NCBI RefSeq assembly: GCF_029428875.1
Contig: NZ_JAJSOO010000001.1
Coordinates: 6,854,501 to 6,918,500 of the forward strand
Source of the DNA: Streptomyces sp. JH34
GTDB lineage: Bacteria; Actinomycetota; Actinomycetes; Streptomycetales; Streptomycetaceae
DNA: 64,000 bases
Reading direction: 5' to 3'
The notes under the pieces were generated by a model. The model saw nothing but the letters and a program-made list of their open reading frames with translations. It was not told the origin of the DNA and ran no database searches. Below, piece after piece: positions 33,428-41,120 of this stretch; position 1 is the stretch's first letter, and every line of letters starts with the position of its first letter. The position numbers and the translations under genes are program-made.

Positions 33428-33590
33428 TCACACTCCACGTGGAGTCAGGGAATCCGGTGTGAATCCGGAACTGACGCGCAGCGGTGAGGGGGACGGGCGG
33501 GGCCACTGCCACTGGAACACCCTCGGGTGCACCGGGAAGGCGCTCCGTCCGGACGAACCCGAGTCCGAAGACCTGCTGGCACCCGCTTCC
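33428..33590 (+). promoter_or_regulatory. Cobalamin (AdoCbl) riboswitch
   Basis: The conserved elements occur in order: GGGAATCCGGTGTGAATCC with CTGACGCGCAGCGGTGA (33448-33490), GCCACTG (33500-33507), and the B12-box-like AGTCCGAAGACCTGCTGG (33562-33579). It lies 36 bases before the BtuF-type gene. Binding of adenosylcobalamin is expected to switch off the downstream uptake operon. Exact ends are approximate. Confidence 0.92.
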
Positions 33591-33625
33591 GCACCGGGAG
33601 CGGAACACCGTACCGGGCTCCGCGC

Positions 33626-34699
33626 ATGAGCCCAGAGACGCCGAGGGACCTTGTGCCGCCCATAGCTAGCACCGCATACCGAACCGCCCTGCTCATCACC
33701 GCACTTGTCCTCCTGACCTCCTGCGGCGGGGGTGGGAGCGCGTCCGACGGCGCCGCGCGGGAGGGCTCCGCCGACGGCTTCCCCGTGACGCTGGAGAACT
33801 GCGGTCGCACGGTGACCGTCGACGCGCCGCCGCGGCACGCCGTCTCCCTCGACCAGGGATCGACGGAGATCCTGCTCTCCCTGGGCCTCGCCGACCGGCT
33901 CGCCGGCAGCGCGACCTGGACGGACCCGGTGATGAAGGGGCTGGAGAAGGACGAGGCCGGGGTGCCCCGCATCGCGGAGAGCCGGCCCTCCTCCGAGAAG
34001 GTCCTCGCCGAGGAACCCGACTTCGTCAGCGCGTCGTTCGAGTCCACCCTAGGCAAGGGCGGTGTGGCGTCCCGGGACCAGTTCGAGGAGCTGGGCGTAC
34101 CGACGTACCTCTCACCCACGGACTGCGCGGGCAAGGACAACACCGGCAGCAGCGACGGCTCCCGCACCGCACCACTGACCATGGACGGCGTCTACGGCGA
34201 AGTGCGTGACCTGGCCGAGGTGTTCGGAGTCCCGGAACGGGGCGAGAAGCTGGTCGGGAGTCTCCAGGAAAGGATCGCGGAGGCGACCGCGGACGTCGAC
34301 GCGTCCGGCACCACCCTGCTCTACTGGTTCGCCAACGCCGAGGCCCCCTATCTGGCGGGCTGCTGCGGAGCCCCCGGCATCATCACCGAGGAGCTCGGCG
34401 CGAAGAACGTCTTCGACGACACCCACGAGGAATGGCCCCAGATCAACTGGGAGACCGTCGCCGACCGCGATCCGGACGTGCTGGTGATCGGCGACCTGAC
34501 CCGCAGGTCGCAGACGGCCGAGAGCGCCGAGAAGAAGATCGCCTTCCTGGAGTCCAACCCCGCCACGAAGAATCTGGACGCCGTCCGGCACAAGCGGTAC
34601 GTCCTGCTCAGCGGCCAGGCCATGAACCCGACCGTCCGGACCGTGGAGGGCGTCGAGCGTGTCGCGGCGGGGCTGCGCTCGTTCGGACTCGCGAGGTGA
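33626..34699 (+). CDS. btuF: Corrinoid ABC transporter substrate-binding lipoprotein (BtuF type)
   Basis: Lipid-anchored class III binding protein, 357 residues: lipobox LTSC with Cys33, then a FepB/BtuF fold (GFPVTLENCGRTVTVDAPPRHAV onward, with EILLSLGLADRLAGSA, and WPQINWETVADRDPDVLVIG). Iron-siderophore binding would look similar, but the cobalamin riboswitch directly upstream and CbiZ nearby favour a corrinoid ligand. ATG at 33626 chosen; a downstream GTG near 33653 after GAGGG is possible. First gene of a three-gene overlapping operon. Confidence 0.85.
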   Translation: MSPETPRDLVPPIASTAYRTALLITALVLLTSCGGGGSASDGAAREGSADGFPVTLENCGRTVTVDAPPRHAVSLDQGSTEILLSLGLADRLAGSATWTDPVMKGLEKDEAGVPRIAESRPSSEKVLAEEPDFVSASFESTLGKGGVASRDQFEELGVPTYLSPTDCAGKDNTGSSDGSRTAPLTMDGVYGEVRDLAEVFGVPERGEKLVGSLQERIAEATADVDASGTTLLYWFANAEAPYLAGCCGAPGIITEELGAKNVFDDTHEEWPQINWETVADRDPDVLVIGDLTRRSQTAESAEKKIAFLESNPATKNLDAVRHKRYVLLSGQAMNPTVRTVEGVERVAAGLRSFGLAR

Positions 34700-35781
34700 C
34701 GGGGACCGCACCCGACCCTGACACGGATACGCGGCTGTCCCCTCCGGCGCGGACGCCCTCCGGGGCACGGATCCTGCGCGAAGGTGCCCTGTGGAGTGCC
34801 GGGATCGCCCTGCTTCTCCTGTCCGTGGCGGTCGCCGTCACGATCGGCCCCGCCCGCGTCTCCGTCCCGGACGTCTGGTCCGCGGTGGGCTCGCACCTCG
34901 GCCTGGGTGAGGGGCGGCTGACCCCGATACGGGACGGCATCATCTGGAACCTGCGCATGCCCCGCACCCTGCTCGCAGCGGTCTGCGGGGCCGGGCTCGC
35001 GGTGTGCGGCACCGTGATGCAGTCGCTGCTGCGCAACCCGCTCGCCGACCCCTTCGTCCTCGGCGTGTCCTCGGGGGCGTCCACCGGGGCGGTCGTGGTC
35101 GTCGTCCTGGGCGTCGGCGGGGGAGCGGTGTCGGTCTCGGGCGGCGCCTTCGTCGGCGCCCTGTGCTCGTTCGCCCTCGTGCTGCTGCTGAGTCACACAC
35201 TCGGCGGATCCACCGACCGGGTCGTGCTCTCCGGGGTCGCGGCCATGCAGCTCTTCTCCGCGCTCACCTCGTTCGTCGTGATGACCGCCGCCGACGCCGA
35301 ACAGACCAGGGGAGTGCTCTTCTGGCTGCTCGGCTCGCTGAGCGGGGTCGGCTGGACCGACGTGTGGACGTGCTCCGCCGTGCTGGCCGTGACCCTGGTC
35401 ATCTGCCTCGGTCATGCCCGTACCCTCGACGCCTTCGCCTTCGGCCAGGACGCCGCGGCCGCCCTCGGCGTGCACGTGGCCCGCACCCGGATCGTGCTGC
35501 TCTGCGCGACCGCCCTGCTGACCGCCGCCCTCGTCAGCTCGGCGGGCGCGATCGGGTTCGTCGGCCTCGTCCTGCCGCACGCCGCCCGGGCGCTGACCGG
35601 TTCGGGGCACCGGAGACTGCTCCCGGTGACCGCGCTCGCCGGCGCCGTGTTCCTGGTCTGGGTCGACACGCTGGCCAGGACCGTCCTCGACCCGCAGGAG
35701 GTCCCGGTCGGGGTGGTCACCTCCCTCATCGGTGTGCCCGTGTTCGTCCTGATCCTCCACCGCACCCGGAGAAGCGCATGA
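34696..35781 (+). CDS. btuC: Corrinoid ABC transporter permease (BtuC/FecCD type)
   Basis: Inner-membrane subunit, 361 residues, with about ten transmembrane segments. Conserved FecCD landmarks: LRMPRTLLAAVCGAGLAVCG, QSLLRNPLADPFVLGVSSGA, GFVGLVLPHAARALTG and the C-terminal GVVTSLIGVPVFVLIL. GTG start overlaps the btuF stop by 4 bases (GTGA), implying translational coupling. The larger in-frame opening upstream is inside btuF and is not used. Confidence 0.9.
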   Translation: MTGTAPDPDTDTRLSPPARTPSGARILREGALWSAGIALLLLSVAVAVTIGPARVSVPDVWSAVGSHLGLGEGRLTPIRDGIIWNLRMPRTLLAAVCGAGLAVCGTVMQSLLRNPLADPFVLGVSSGASTGAVVVVVLGVGGGAVSVSGGAFVGALCSFALVLLLSHTLGGSTDRVVLSGVAAMQLFSALTSFVVMTAADAEQTRGVLFWLLGSLSGVGWTDVWTCSAVLAVTLVICLGHARTLDAFAFGQDAAAALGVHVARTRIVLLCATALLTAALVSSAGAIGFVGLVLPHAARALTGSGHRRLLPVTALAGAVFLVWVDTLARTVLDPQEVPVGVVTSLIGVPVFVLILHRTRRSA

Positions 35782-36623
35782 CACCCGGCGAGCACGGGAC
35801 AGGCACCCCGGGCGACGGCCTGCGGGCCGCCCGGATCACCCGGGAGGCCGGCGGGCGGATCGTCCTCGACGGGGTGAGCATCGCGCCGCCGCCCGGCGCC
35901 ACGGTCGGGCTCCTGGGACCGAATGGCTCCGGCAAGACCACGCTGCTGCGCGTGATGGCCGGCGTGCTCGCACCCGGCGCGGGCGTCGTGACCCTCGACG
36001 GCCGCACGCTCGCCGAGACCGGCCGGAGGGCGGTGGCCCGCCGCGTGGCCGTCGTCGAGCAGCACGCGGTGACCCAGGTCGACCTGAGCGTCCTGGACGT
36101 CGTCCGGCTCGGCCGCATCCCGCACCGCCGCGCCTGGTCCGCGTCCGGCCCCGAGGACGAGGAGGCCGTACGCGAGGCCCTCGCGCGCACCGGACTCGCC
36201 GACCGGGCCGCGCAGTCCTGGCACACCCTGTCCGGCGGTGAGCGCCAGCGGGTCCAGATCGCCCGCGCCCTCGCCCAGCAGCCGAGGGAACTCCTGCTGG
36301 ACGAACCCACCAACCACCTGGACATCCAGCACCAGCTGGAGCTCCTGTCCCTGGTCGCCGCGCTGCCCGTGACGGCGGTGGTCGCGCTGCACGACCTCAA
36401 CCTGGCCGCGATGTTCTGCGACCGGGTCACGGTCATGAAGGAGGGCCGGGTGGTGGCCGGCGGAACGCCCTCGGAGGTGATCACCGAGGAACTCATCGCC
36501 GACGTCTACCGGGTGCGCGCGGTGGTCACTCCGGAGGGGCCGGACGGGCGCCCTTCCGTGCGGTTCCTCCCGGGGAGAGCGGTCCACGCACGCTACGGGA
36601 GCGACGAGAGGGCGGGCCCGTGA
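35778..36623 (+). CDS. btuD: Corrinoid ABC transporter ATP-binding protein (BtuD type)
   Basis: Cytoplasmic ATPase of the uptake system, 281 residues. Walker A GPNGSGKTT (about 46-54), signature LSGGERQRV (about 151-159), Walker B LLLDEPTNHLD (about 172-183), and the switch His in VVALHDLN. ATG overlaps the permease stop by 4 bases (ATGA). Completes a btuFCD-like importer under the cobalamin riboswitch. Confidence 0.92.
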   Translation: MTPGEHGTGTPGDGLRAARITREAGGRIVLDGVSIAPPPGATVGLLGPNGSGKTTLLRVMAGVLAPGAGVVTLDGRTLAETGRRAVARRVAVVEQHAVTQVDLSVLDVVRLGRIPHRRAWSASGPEDEEAVREALARTGLADRAAQSWHTLSGGERQRVQIARALAQQPRELLLDEPTNHLDIQHQLELLSLVAALPVTAVVALHDLNLAAMFCDRVTVMKEGRVVAGGTPSEVITEELIADVYRVRAVVTPEGPDGRPSVRFLPGRAVHARYGSDERAGP

Positions 36624-36644
36624 ACCACCCGGGTCCGCCCCTCG
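36605..36644 (+). terminator. Terminator overlapping the end of btuD
   Basis: Hairpin 36605-36620 with 36630-36644, 15 base pairs including one G-T pair and a single bulged A; the btuD stop codon lies in the loop. It may also serve the convergent gene. Confidence 0.6.
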
Positions 36645-36685
36645 CTGGTGTCGCGCGGCCTTTCGCCGCCGTGTGAGGGGTCAGG

Positions 36686-37684
36686 TCAGCGACGACGTCC
36701 CTGGCCGTACTCGCCGCCCATGTCCTTGTCGCTGCCCATGTCCTTGCCGTCCGCGTAGTCGATCTTCTCCTTGCGGAGCTCCGCGGACACTTCCTTCTGT
36801 TCCGTGACCTTGCTGGTTTCGAGACGGACCCGCTCCACGGGGACCGCCTCCTTGCGGACGGTGGCTCGTTCGGCGTGCAGGGTGACTTCGACGTCCTGTT
36901 CGCCGAGTTCGCTCCGCCCCTTCACGGCTCCCTTCTCGCCGGGCTGCAGGGGCTCGCGCACCACGCGCACCTCCTCGTGGGACACCGGCACGGTCCGGGT
37001 GACGTTCTCCGTCACGACGTACTTGTGCAGGCGTGCCCTCCCGCTCTCGTACTCCTCCGTACCTACCTGGAGCTGCTCCTCGGACCGGACCATCTCCTCC
37101 CGGCCGGTGCCGGCGGCGGACCGTTCGGCTCCGGCACCCGCGAGCGGGCGCGACGTGGACGAGGTCTCCGTGTCCCGGTGCCTGCCCATACCGGCGCCGG
37201 TGGTGCCCGTGCCGGCGGTGGTGCCGGTGTCCTTCGCGTGTCCGGTGCGGGCGGTACCGGCCGCACCGGCCGCCCCGGCCGCACCCGCGGCACCCATGGT
37301 TCCCGTTCCGGTCCCGGACGTCGTGCGCGCGTCACCGCCCGCTCCGGCGTTGCCGGTGCCCTTCCTGGTCATCCCGTAGTGCCGGTAGAGCTCCTGTTCC
37401 TCCGATACGGAGAGGTGCGCGTCGGCATCGACCCGGGGAGCGTCCTTGACCTTCTCCTTCGGGTGCGAGACGTGCAGGTCGGAGCCCACCCGGCGGGCTC
37501 CCGCAAGCGGCACGAAGCTCTCCTTCATGCCGAACATGCCGGTCTTGACCGTGATCCAGTCGGGCTTGCCGGTGTCGTCGTCGACGTACACCCGCCCCAC
37601 TGTGCCGACCTTCTCCCCGTCACTGTCGTAGACGGTCAGACCGTCGAGTTCTCCGGAATCCGTGAAACCGTCAGCGGCTCCCAT
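36686..37684 (-). CDS. PRC-barrel and DUF2382 domain stress-type protein
   Basis: 332 residues. N-terminal PRC-barrel (about 10-90: LTVYDSDGEKVGTVGRVYVDD, SFVPLAGAR), then a low-complexity Gly/Ala/Thr linker with five GAA-type repeats (about 125-190), then a DUF2382 domain (about 205-300: RLHKYVVTENVTRTVPV, VEVTLHAERATVRKEAVPVERV). Such proteins are common in actinomycetes and cyanobacteria and are often osmotic or envelope stress responsive; no reaction is known. ATG at 37684 follows GAGGAGGAA; the ATG-like start at 37753 lacks a ribosome site. It lies convergent with btuD and divergent from cbiZ, apparently unrelated to them. Confidence 0.88.
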   Translation of the reverse strand: MGAADGFTDSGELDGLTVYDSDGEKVGTVGRVYVDDDTGKPDWITVKTGMFGMKESFVPLAGARRVGSDLHVSHPKEKVKDAPRVDADAHLSVSEEQELYRHYGMTRKGTGNAGAGGDARTTSGTGTGTMGAAGAAGAAGAAGTARTGHAKDTGTTAGTGTTGAGMGRHRDTETSSTSRPLAGAGAERSAAGTGREEMVRSEEQLQVGTEEYESGRARLHKYVVTENVTRTVPVSHEEVRVVREPLQPGEKGAVKGRSELGEQDVEVTLHAERATVRKEAVPVERVRLETSKVTEQKEVSAELRKEKIDYADGKDMGSDKDMGGEYGQGRRR

Positions 37685-37878
37685 GGCCGATTCCTCCTCG
37701 CCCGGGCGCGTCCTGCGGTTGGATCCAGCAGGGGAGGCGCGTCCGGCTTCCATCGCGCCTCACCCGGTTGGACACTGCAACTTCCCGGCCGGTGCCGCGA
37801 GCGGCCCGGGGCGGCGGGGAGGGGCGGTTGCCCGGTTCCACGGGGCTGTCGGACCGCCACATGCGTTAGGCCATTCGG

Positions 37879-38646
37879 GTGAGCACTCTCCCGGGTGCGC
37901 CGGAGGTGCGGCTTCGGCCCGACCGTATGATCGACGCGCCGCCGCCGATCTCCGGCGGGCCTGTCAGGGGGTGTGTGGTGGAAACCGTGGGCACCCGTCC
38001 GCCCCGGCGGCGCGGCGAGCTGTCGGCCCGGCACGAGGACGGCCTCGGACTGCACCACCTGGTCTGGCGGCTGGGGCCGGGCTGGCGGGTGTGCAGCAGC
38101 GCCGTGCTCGGCGGCGGGATCGGGCCGCGCGCCTGGATCCTGAACGCGCAGGTGCCCGGCGGCTATCCGCGACTCGACCCCGGCCGCCACCTCGCTGAGA
38201 TCGCGGCGGCCGAAGCGCTCGACGGACCGGGAGCCGGGCTGATGACCGCGGCCGACGTCACGGCGTACACCACGGCCGACGACGGCGGGGTGACGGCGAC
38301 CGTCACCAGCGGCCTCGGTGTACGGGGATGGGCCGCGGCTCCGGCCGAGGGCTCCGGCCGTCCGCTGCCGCCCGGCACCGTCAACATCGTCGTCACCCTC
38401 CCCGTGGGGCTCTCCGACGCGGCCCTGGTCAACGCGGTGGCCACCGCCACCGAGGCGAAGGTCCAGGCACTGCTCGACGCCGGACTCGACTGCTCCGGCA
38501 CGCCGACGGACGCCGTGTGCGTCGCCGCGCCCGACCCGGCGGAGGGGCAGGGCGAGCCGTTCGCCGGGCCACGTTCGGTCTGGGGTGCGCGACTCGCCAG
38601 AGCCGTGCACCGCGCCGTGCTGGACGGCGCCCTGCGGCAGTCTTGA
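37879..38646 (+). CDS. cbiZ: Adenosylcobinamide amidohydrolase (CbiZ)
   Basis: Cleaves adenosylcobinamide or related pseudocobamides to adenosylcobyric acid, letting the cell rebuild its own cobalamin. 255 residues; landmarks GLHHLVWRLGPGWRVCSSAVLGGG, VNIVVTLPVGLSDAALVNAVATATEAK (given by position, about residues 50-75 and 172-198) and CSGTPTDAVCVAAP match the CbiZ family. It lies close to the riboswitch-btuFCD set, which supports corrinoid salvage. GTG at 37879 is taken as the start although no good ribosome site precedes it; ATG at 37927 is an alternative. Confidence 0.87.
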   Translation: MSTLPGAPEVRLRPDRMIDAPPPISGGPVRGCVVETVGTRPPRRRGELSARHEDGLGLHHLVWRLGPGWRVCSSAVLGGGIGPRAWILNAQVPGGYPRLDPGRHLAEIAAAEALDGPGAGLMTAADVTAYTTADDGGVTATVTSGLGVRGWAAAPAEGSGRPLPPGTVNIVVTLPVGLSDAALVNAVATATEAKVQALLDAGLDCSGTPTDAVCVAAPDPAEGQGEPFAGPRSVWGARLARAVHRAVLDGALRQS

Positions 38647-38705
38647 GACCCACCGGTCCGGGACCTCGCCGTGTCTCGAGACCCACGGGCCCGGGACCGC
38701 GCCGT
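38645..38705 (+). repeat. Imperfect 28-base tandem repeat after cbiZ
   Basis: Bases 38645-38672 recur at 38678-38705 with three mismatches (33-base period). The repeat fills the gap between cbiZ and the next gene. It looks like a local duplication; no function is evident. Confidence 0.75.
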
Positions 38706-38726
38706 ACCGACGAAGGGAACCTCCCC

Positions 38727-39629
38727 ATGACCACCGCATCCCCCGCCGGAACCGCCCAGGGACCACCGGCCGTCGCGGTCCTGGGCACCGGCATCATGGG
38801 AACCGGGATGGCCCGCAGCCTGCTCAGGGACCGGCTGCCGGTCCGGGTCTGGAACCGCACACGGTCCAGGGCCGAGCCCCTGGCCGGCCACGGCGCCACC
38901 GTGACGGACACGGCCGAGGAAGCGGTACGCGGAGCCGATGTCGTCCTCACCGCCCTGAACGACGGCCGGTCGGTGGCGGAGACCCTCACCGCAGCAGCGC
39001 CGGGTCTGCGCCCGGGGCAGGTGTGGCTGCAGAGCTCCACCGTCGGCCTCGACGCCACGACCGACCTGGCCCACCGGGCCGCCGGACTGGGACTGGTCTA
39101 CCTCGACGCCCCGGTCTCCGGCACGAAGCAGCCCGCGGAGCAGGGCGCGCTCACGGTGTTCGTCTCCGGCCCGTCCGGCGCCCGCGCCACCGCACAACCC
39201 GTCCTGGAGGCGATCGGGCAGCGCACCGTGTGGGTCGGCGAGGAACCTGGCGCCGCCACCCGGCTCAAGCTCGTCGCCAACACCTGGGTGATCAACCTCG
39301 TCAACAGCGTGGCGGAGTGTCTCAACCTCGCCGAAGGACTCGGCGTCGACCCGCAGCTCTTCCTGGCCGCGATGAAGGGCGGGCCGCTGGACACCCCGTA
39401 CCTCCAGGGCAAGTCCGCGGCGGTGCTCTCCGGCGATCTCAGCCCGAGCTTCGCGCTCTCCACCGCCCTCAAGGACTCCCGGCTGATCCTCGACGCGGCC
39501 GAGGCGGCCGGAGTGACGCTCGACCTGGTCGCCGCCTCCGCCGAGCGGTTCACCCGGGCGGAGGCCGCCGGACACGGGGACCAGGACATGATCGCCACGT
39601 ACTACGCGGGCCGGCCCCGGGCGCACTGA
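38727..39629 (+). CDS. NAD(P)-dependent beta-hydroxyacid dehydrogenase (3-hydroxyisobutyrate dehydrogenase-like)
   Basis: 300 residues. Rossmann motif VAVLGTGIMGTGMARSLL (residues 16-33) and N34-region VWNRTRSRAE favouring NADP, substrate loop DAPVSGTKQPAEQGALTVFV, and catalytic Lys in RLKLVANTWVINLVN. Family members reduce or oxidise 3-hydroxyisobutyrate, tartronate semialdehyde, glyoxylate or imines; which applies here is not clear. AAGGGA ribosome site. Stands between cbiZ and the methionine genes without obvious link. Confidence 0.9.
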   Translation: MTTASPAGTAQGPPAVAVLGTGIMGTGMARSLLRDRLPVRVWNRTRSRAEPLAGHGATVTDTAEEAVRGADVVLTALNDGRSVAETLTAAAPGLRPGQVWLQSSTVGLDATTDLAHRAAGLGLVYLDAPVSGTKQPAEQGALTVFVSGPSGARATAQPVLEAIGQRTVWVGEEPGAATRLKLVANTWVINLVNSVAECLNLAEGLGVDPQLFLAAMKGGPLDTPYLQGKSAAVLSGDLSPSFALSTALKDSRLILDAAEAAGVTLDLVAASAERFTRAEAAGHGDQDMIATYYAGRPRAH

Positions 39630-39643
39630 CCCTCAGACCACGG

Positions 39644-39757
39644 TCACCGGTGCCTCACCACCGCGTCGAAGAGGTAGCCCTGCGTGTTGTGGGCGGTCGT
39701 CGCCGGCTGGGTGCGGCCCGAGCCGTCCGTCGCCCGCGCGAGCAGCCCGCCCGGGTC
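39644..39757 (-). pseudogene. C-terminal relic of a sulfite-oxidase-type molybdopterin oxidoreductase
   Basis: Reading the minus strand to the TGA at 39646-39644 gives ARATDGSGRTQPATTAHNTQ followed by GYLFDAVVRHR, which resembles the C-terminal dimerisation domain of sulfite-oxidase-family enzymes (ATD..G.TQPA...N..GY....V.RH). Nothing upstream continues the gene; the frame runs into the terminator hairpin. About 35 residues remain. Recognised from memory of the family, so moderately sure. Confidence 0.5.
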
Positions 39758-39780
39758 TCTCTTCCCCGGGACCCGGGCGG
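39747..39780. terminator. Bidirectional terminator between the dehydrogenase and metX
   Basis: Perfect 11-base inverted repeat CCGCCCGGGTC/GACCCGGGCGG (39747-39757 with 39770-39780, 12-base loop) in the 283-base gap between convergent genes. Confidence 0.65.
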
Positions 39781-39912
39781 CGCTCCGGCGGACCCAGCTC
39801 CTGAGCGCCGTGGTCCGGAGGCAGCGGCTCCCCGTTCACCGATCTCGCACGGCCGCGGGTCCACTGTCGAAGCCGCGTCCGGTCGTAGGGGGCTTCGGAC
39901 GGGGGGCGGGAC

Positions 39913-41031
39913 TCATGGGCACTCCAGGGGAAGAGGTCCGGCGTCCGGGCCGGGCGGACCGGGTCGTCCGGGCGGGGGCAGCAACTCCCTCACGAGAGAC
40001 CCCACCTGCTCGGTCTCGATGAGGAAGCCGTCGTGTCCGTAAGGGGATTCGATGATCCGGAGGCGGTCGGCGCCCGGCAGCAGCGCCGCCGCCTCCGCCT
40101 GTTGCGCCGGCGGGTGGAGCCGGTCCGAATCGATGCCGGCGATCAGCGCCGGCATGCCCGCCCGGCGCAACGCCCGCGCGGCACCGCCGCGTCCCCGGCC
40201 CACGTCGTGGGCGTTCATCGCTTCCGTGAGCACCACGTAGCTGCCCGCGTCGAAGCGGCGCACCAGCTTGTCCGCGTGGTGGTCGAGATAGGACTCCACC
40301 TGATAGCGCCCGCCCTGCGAGGGAAGCTCACCGGGCTGCGCCCGCCGGCCGAACCGTGTGCCCAGCTCCGCCTCGCTCCGGTAGGTGACATGGGCGATCC
40401 GGCGGGCCAGCCCGAGCCCCCGGTGAGGGCCCGAGCCCGGCGCCGCGTCGTGGTACCGGCCGCCCCGCCAGCCCGCGTCGTTCCGGGTCGCGGCGATCTG
40501 CGTACTGCCCCAGGCGATCTGCTCGGCCGTCGAAGCCGTGGGGGCGGCGAGCACCAGCAGCGACCCCGTACGGCCGGGCCGGCTCACCGCCCACTCGAGC
40601 GCCCGCATCCCGCCCATCGAACCGCCGATCACCGACGCCCACCGGCCGATGCCCAGGGCGTCGGCGAGACGCGCCTCCGCGGCCACCTGGTCACGCACCG
40701 TCAGACGAGGGAAGGCGGGGCCCCAACGGGTGCCGTCGGACCGCAGGGACGACGGCCCCGTGCTGCCCTGGCAGCCGCCCAGCACGTTCGGCGCGACGAC
40801 GAACCAGCGGTCGGTGTCCAGTGCCCGGCCGGGACCGATGAGCGCGTCCCACCAGCCGGCCGACGGATGCCCCGGCCCGGCGGGGCCCGCCGCGTGGCTG
40901 TCACCGGTCAGCGCGTGCAGGACCAGCACCGCGTTGGCGCCGTCCGGCGCGAGGCGGCCCCACGTCTCGTACGCCATCCGCACACCCGGCAGTTCCGCCC
41001 CGGACCCGAGCCGGAGCGGAGCGTCGAGCAC
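39913..41031 (-). CDS. metX: Homoserine O-acetyltransferase MetX
   Basis: Alpha/beta-hydrolase that activates homoserine with acetyl-CoA for methionine synthesis. 372 residues from the first standard start (GTG 41031). Nucleophile elbow GGSMGGMRALEW, oxyanion region NVLGGCQGSTGPSS, catalytic Asp in GIDSDRLHPP and His in YGHDGFLIE. The true N-terminus is probably longer: the same frame upstream of 41031 encodes GGWREGDPPGRRSWA, which resembles the usual MetX opening, and runs to a CTG at 41124 that overlaps the metY stop as CTGA, with no ATG, GTG or TTG between. GTG 41031 has no ribosome site. Operon with metY. Confidence 0.92.
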   Translation of the reverse strand: MLDAPLRLGSGAELPGVRMAYETWGRLAPDGANAVLVLHALTGDSHAAGPAGPGHPSAGWWDALIGPGRALDTDRWFVVAPNVLGGCQGSTGPSSLRSDGTRWGPAFPRLTVRDQVAAEARLADALGIGRWASVIGGSMGGMRALEWAVSRPGRTGSLLVLAAPTASTAEQIAWGSTQIAATRNDAGWRGGRYHDAAPGSGPHRGLGLARRIAHVTYRSEAELGTRFGRRAQPGELPSQGGRYQVESYLDHHADKLVRRFDAGSYVVLTEAMNAHDVGRGRGGAARALRRAGMPALIAGIDSDRLHPPAQQAEAAALLPGADRLRIIESPYGHDGFLIETEQVGSLVRELLPPPGRPGPPGPDAGPLPLECP

Positions 41032-41057
41032 GGCCCACGAACGGCGGCCGGGCGGGT

Positions 41058-41095
41058 CCCCCTCCCGCCAACCTCCGGCAGCGGGCGGGAGGGGG
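41058..41095 (-). other. Strong hairpin at the metY-metX junction
   Basis: Perfect 12-base inverted repeat (41058-41069 with 41084-41095, 14-base loop). It lies either between the two genes (if metX starts at 41031) or inside the metX N-terminal coding region (if it starts at 41124). It could slow ribosomes or attenuate transcription of metX relative to metY. Confidence 0.7.
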
Positions 41096-41120
41096 AGAGC
41101 GTGGGGTGCGGCCCCCCGGT

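Noticed and set aside
37685..37878. SigB-type promoter before the PRC-barrel gene (GGGTGA near a GTTG)
   Set aside because: The -35 word does not fall at the required 14-16 base spacing from the -10-like GGGTGA, so the match fails.
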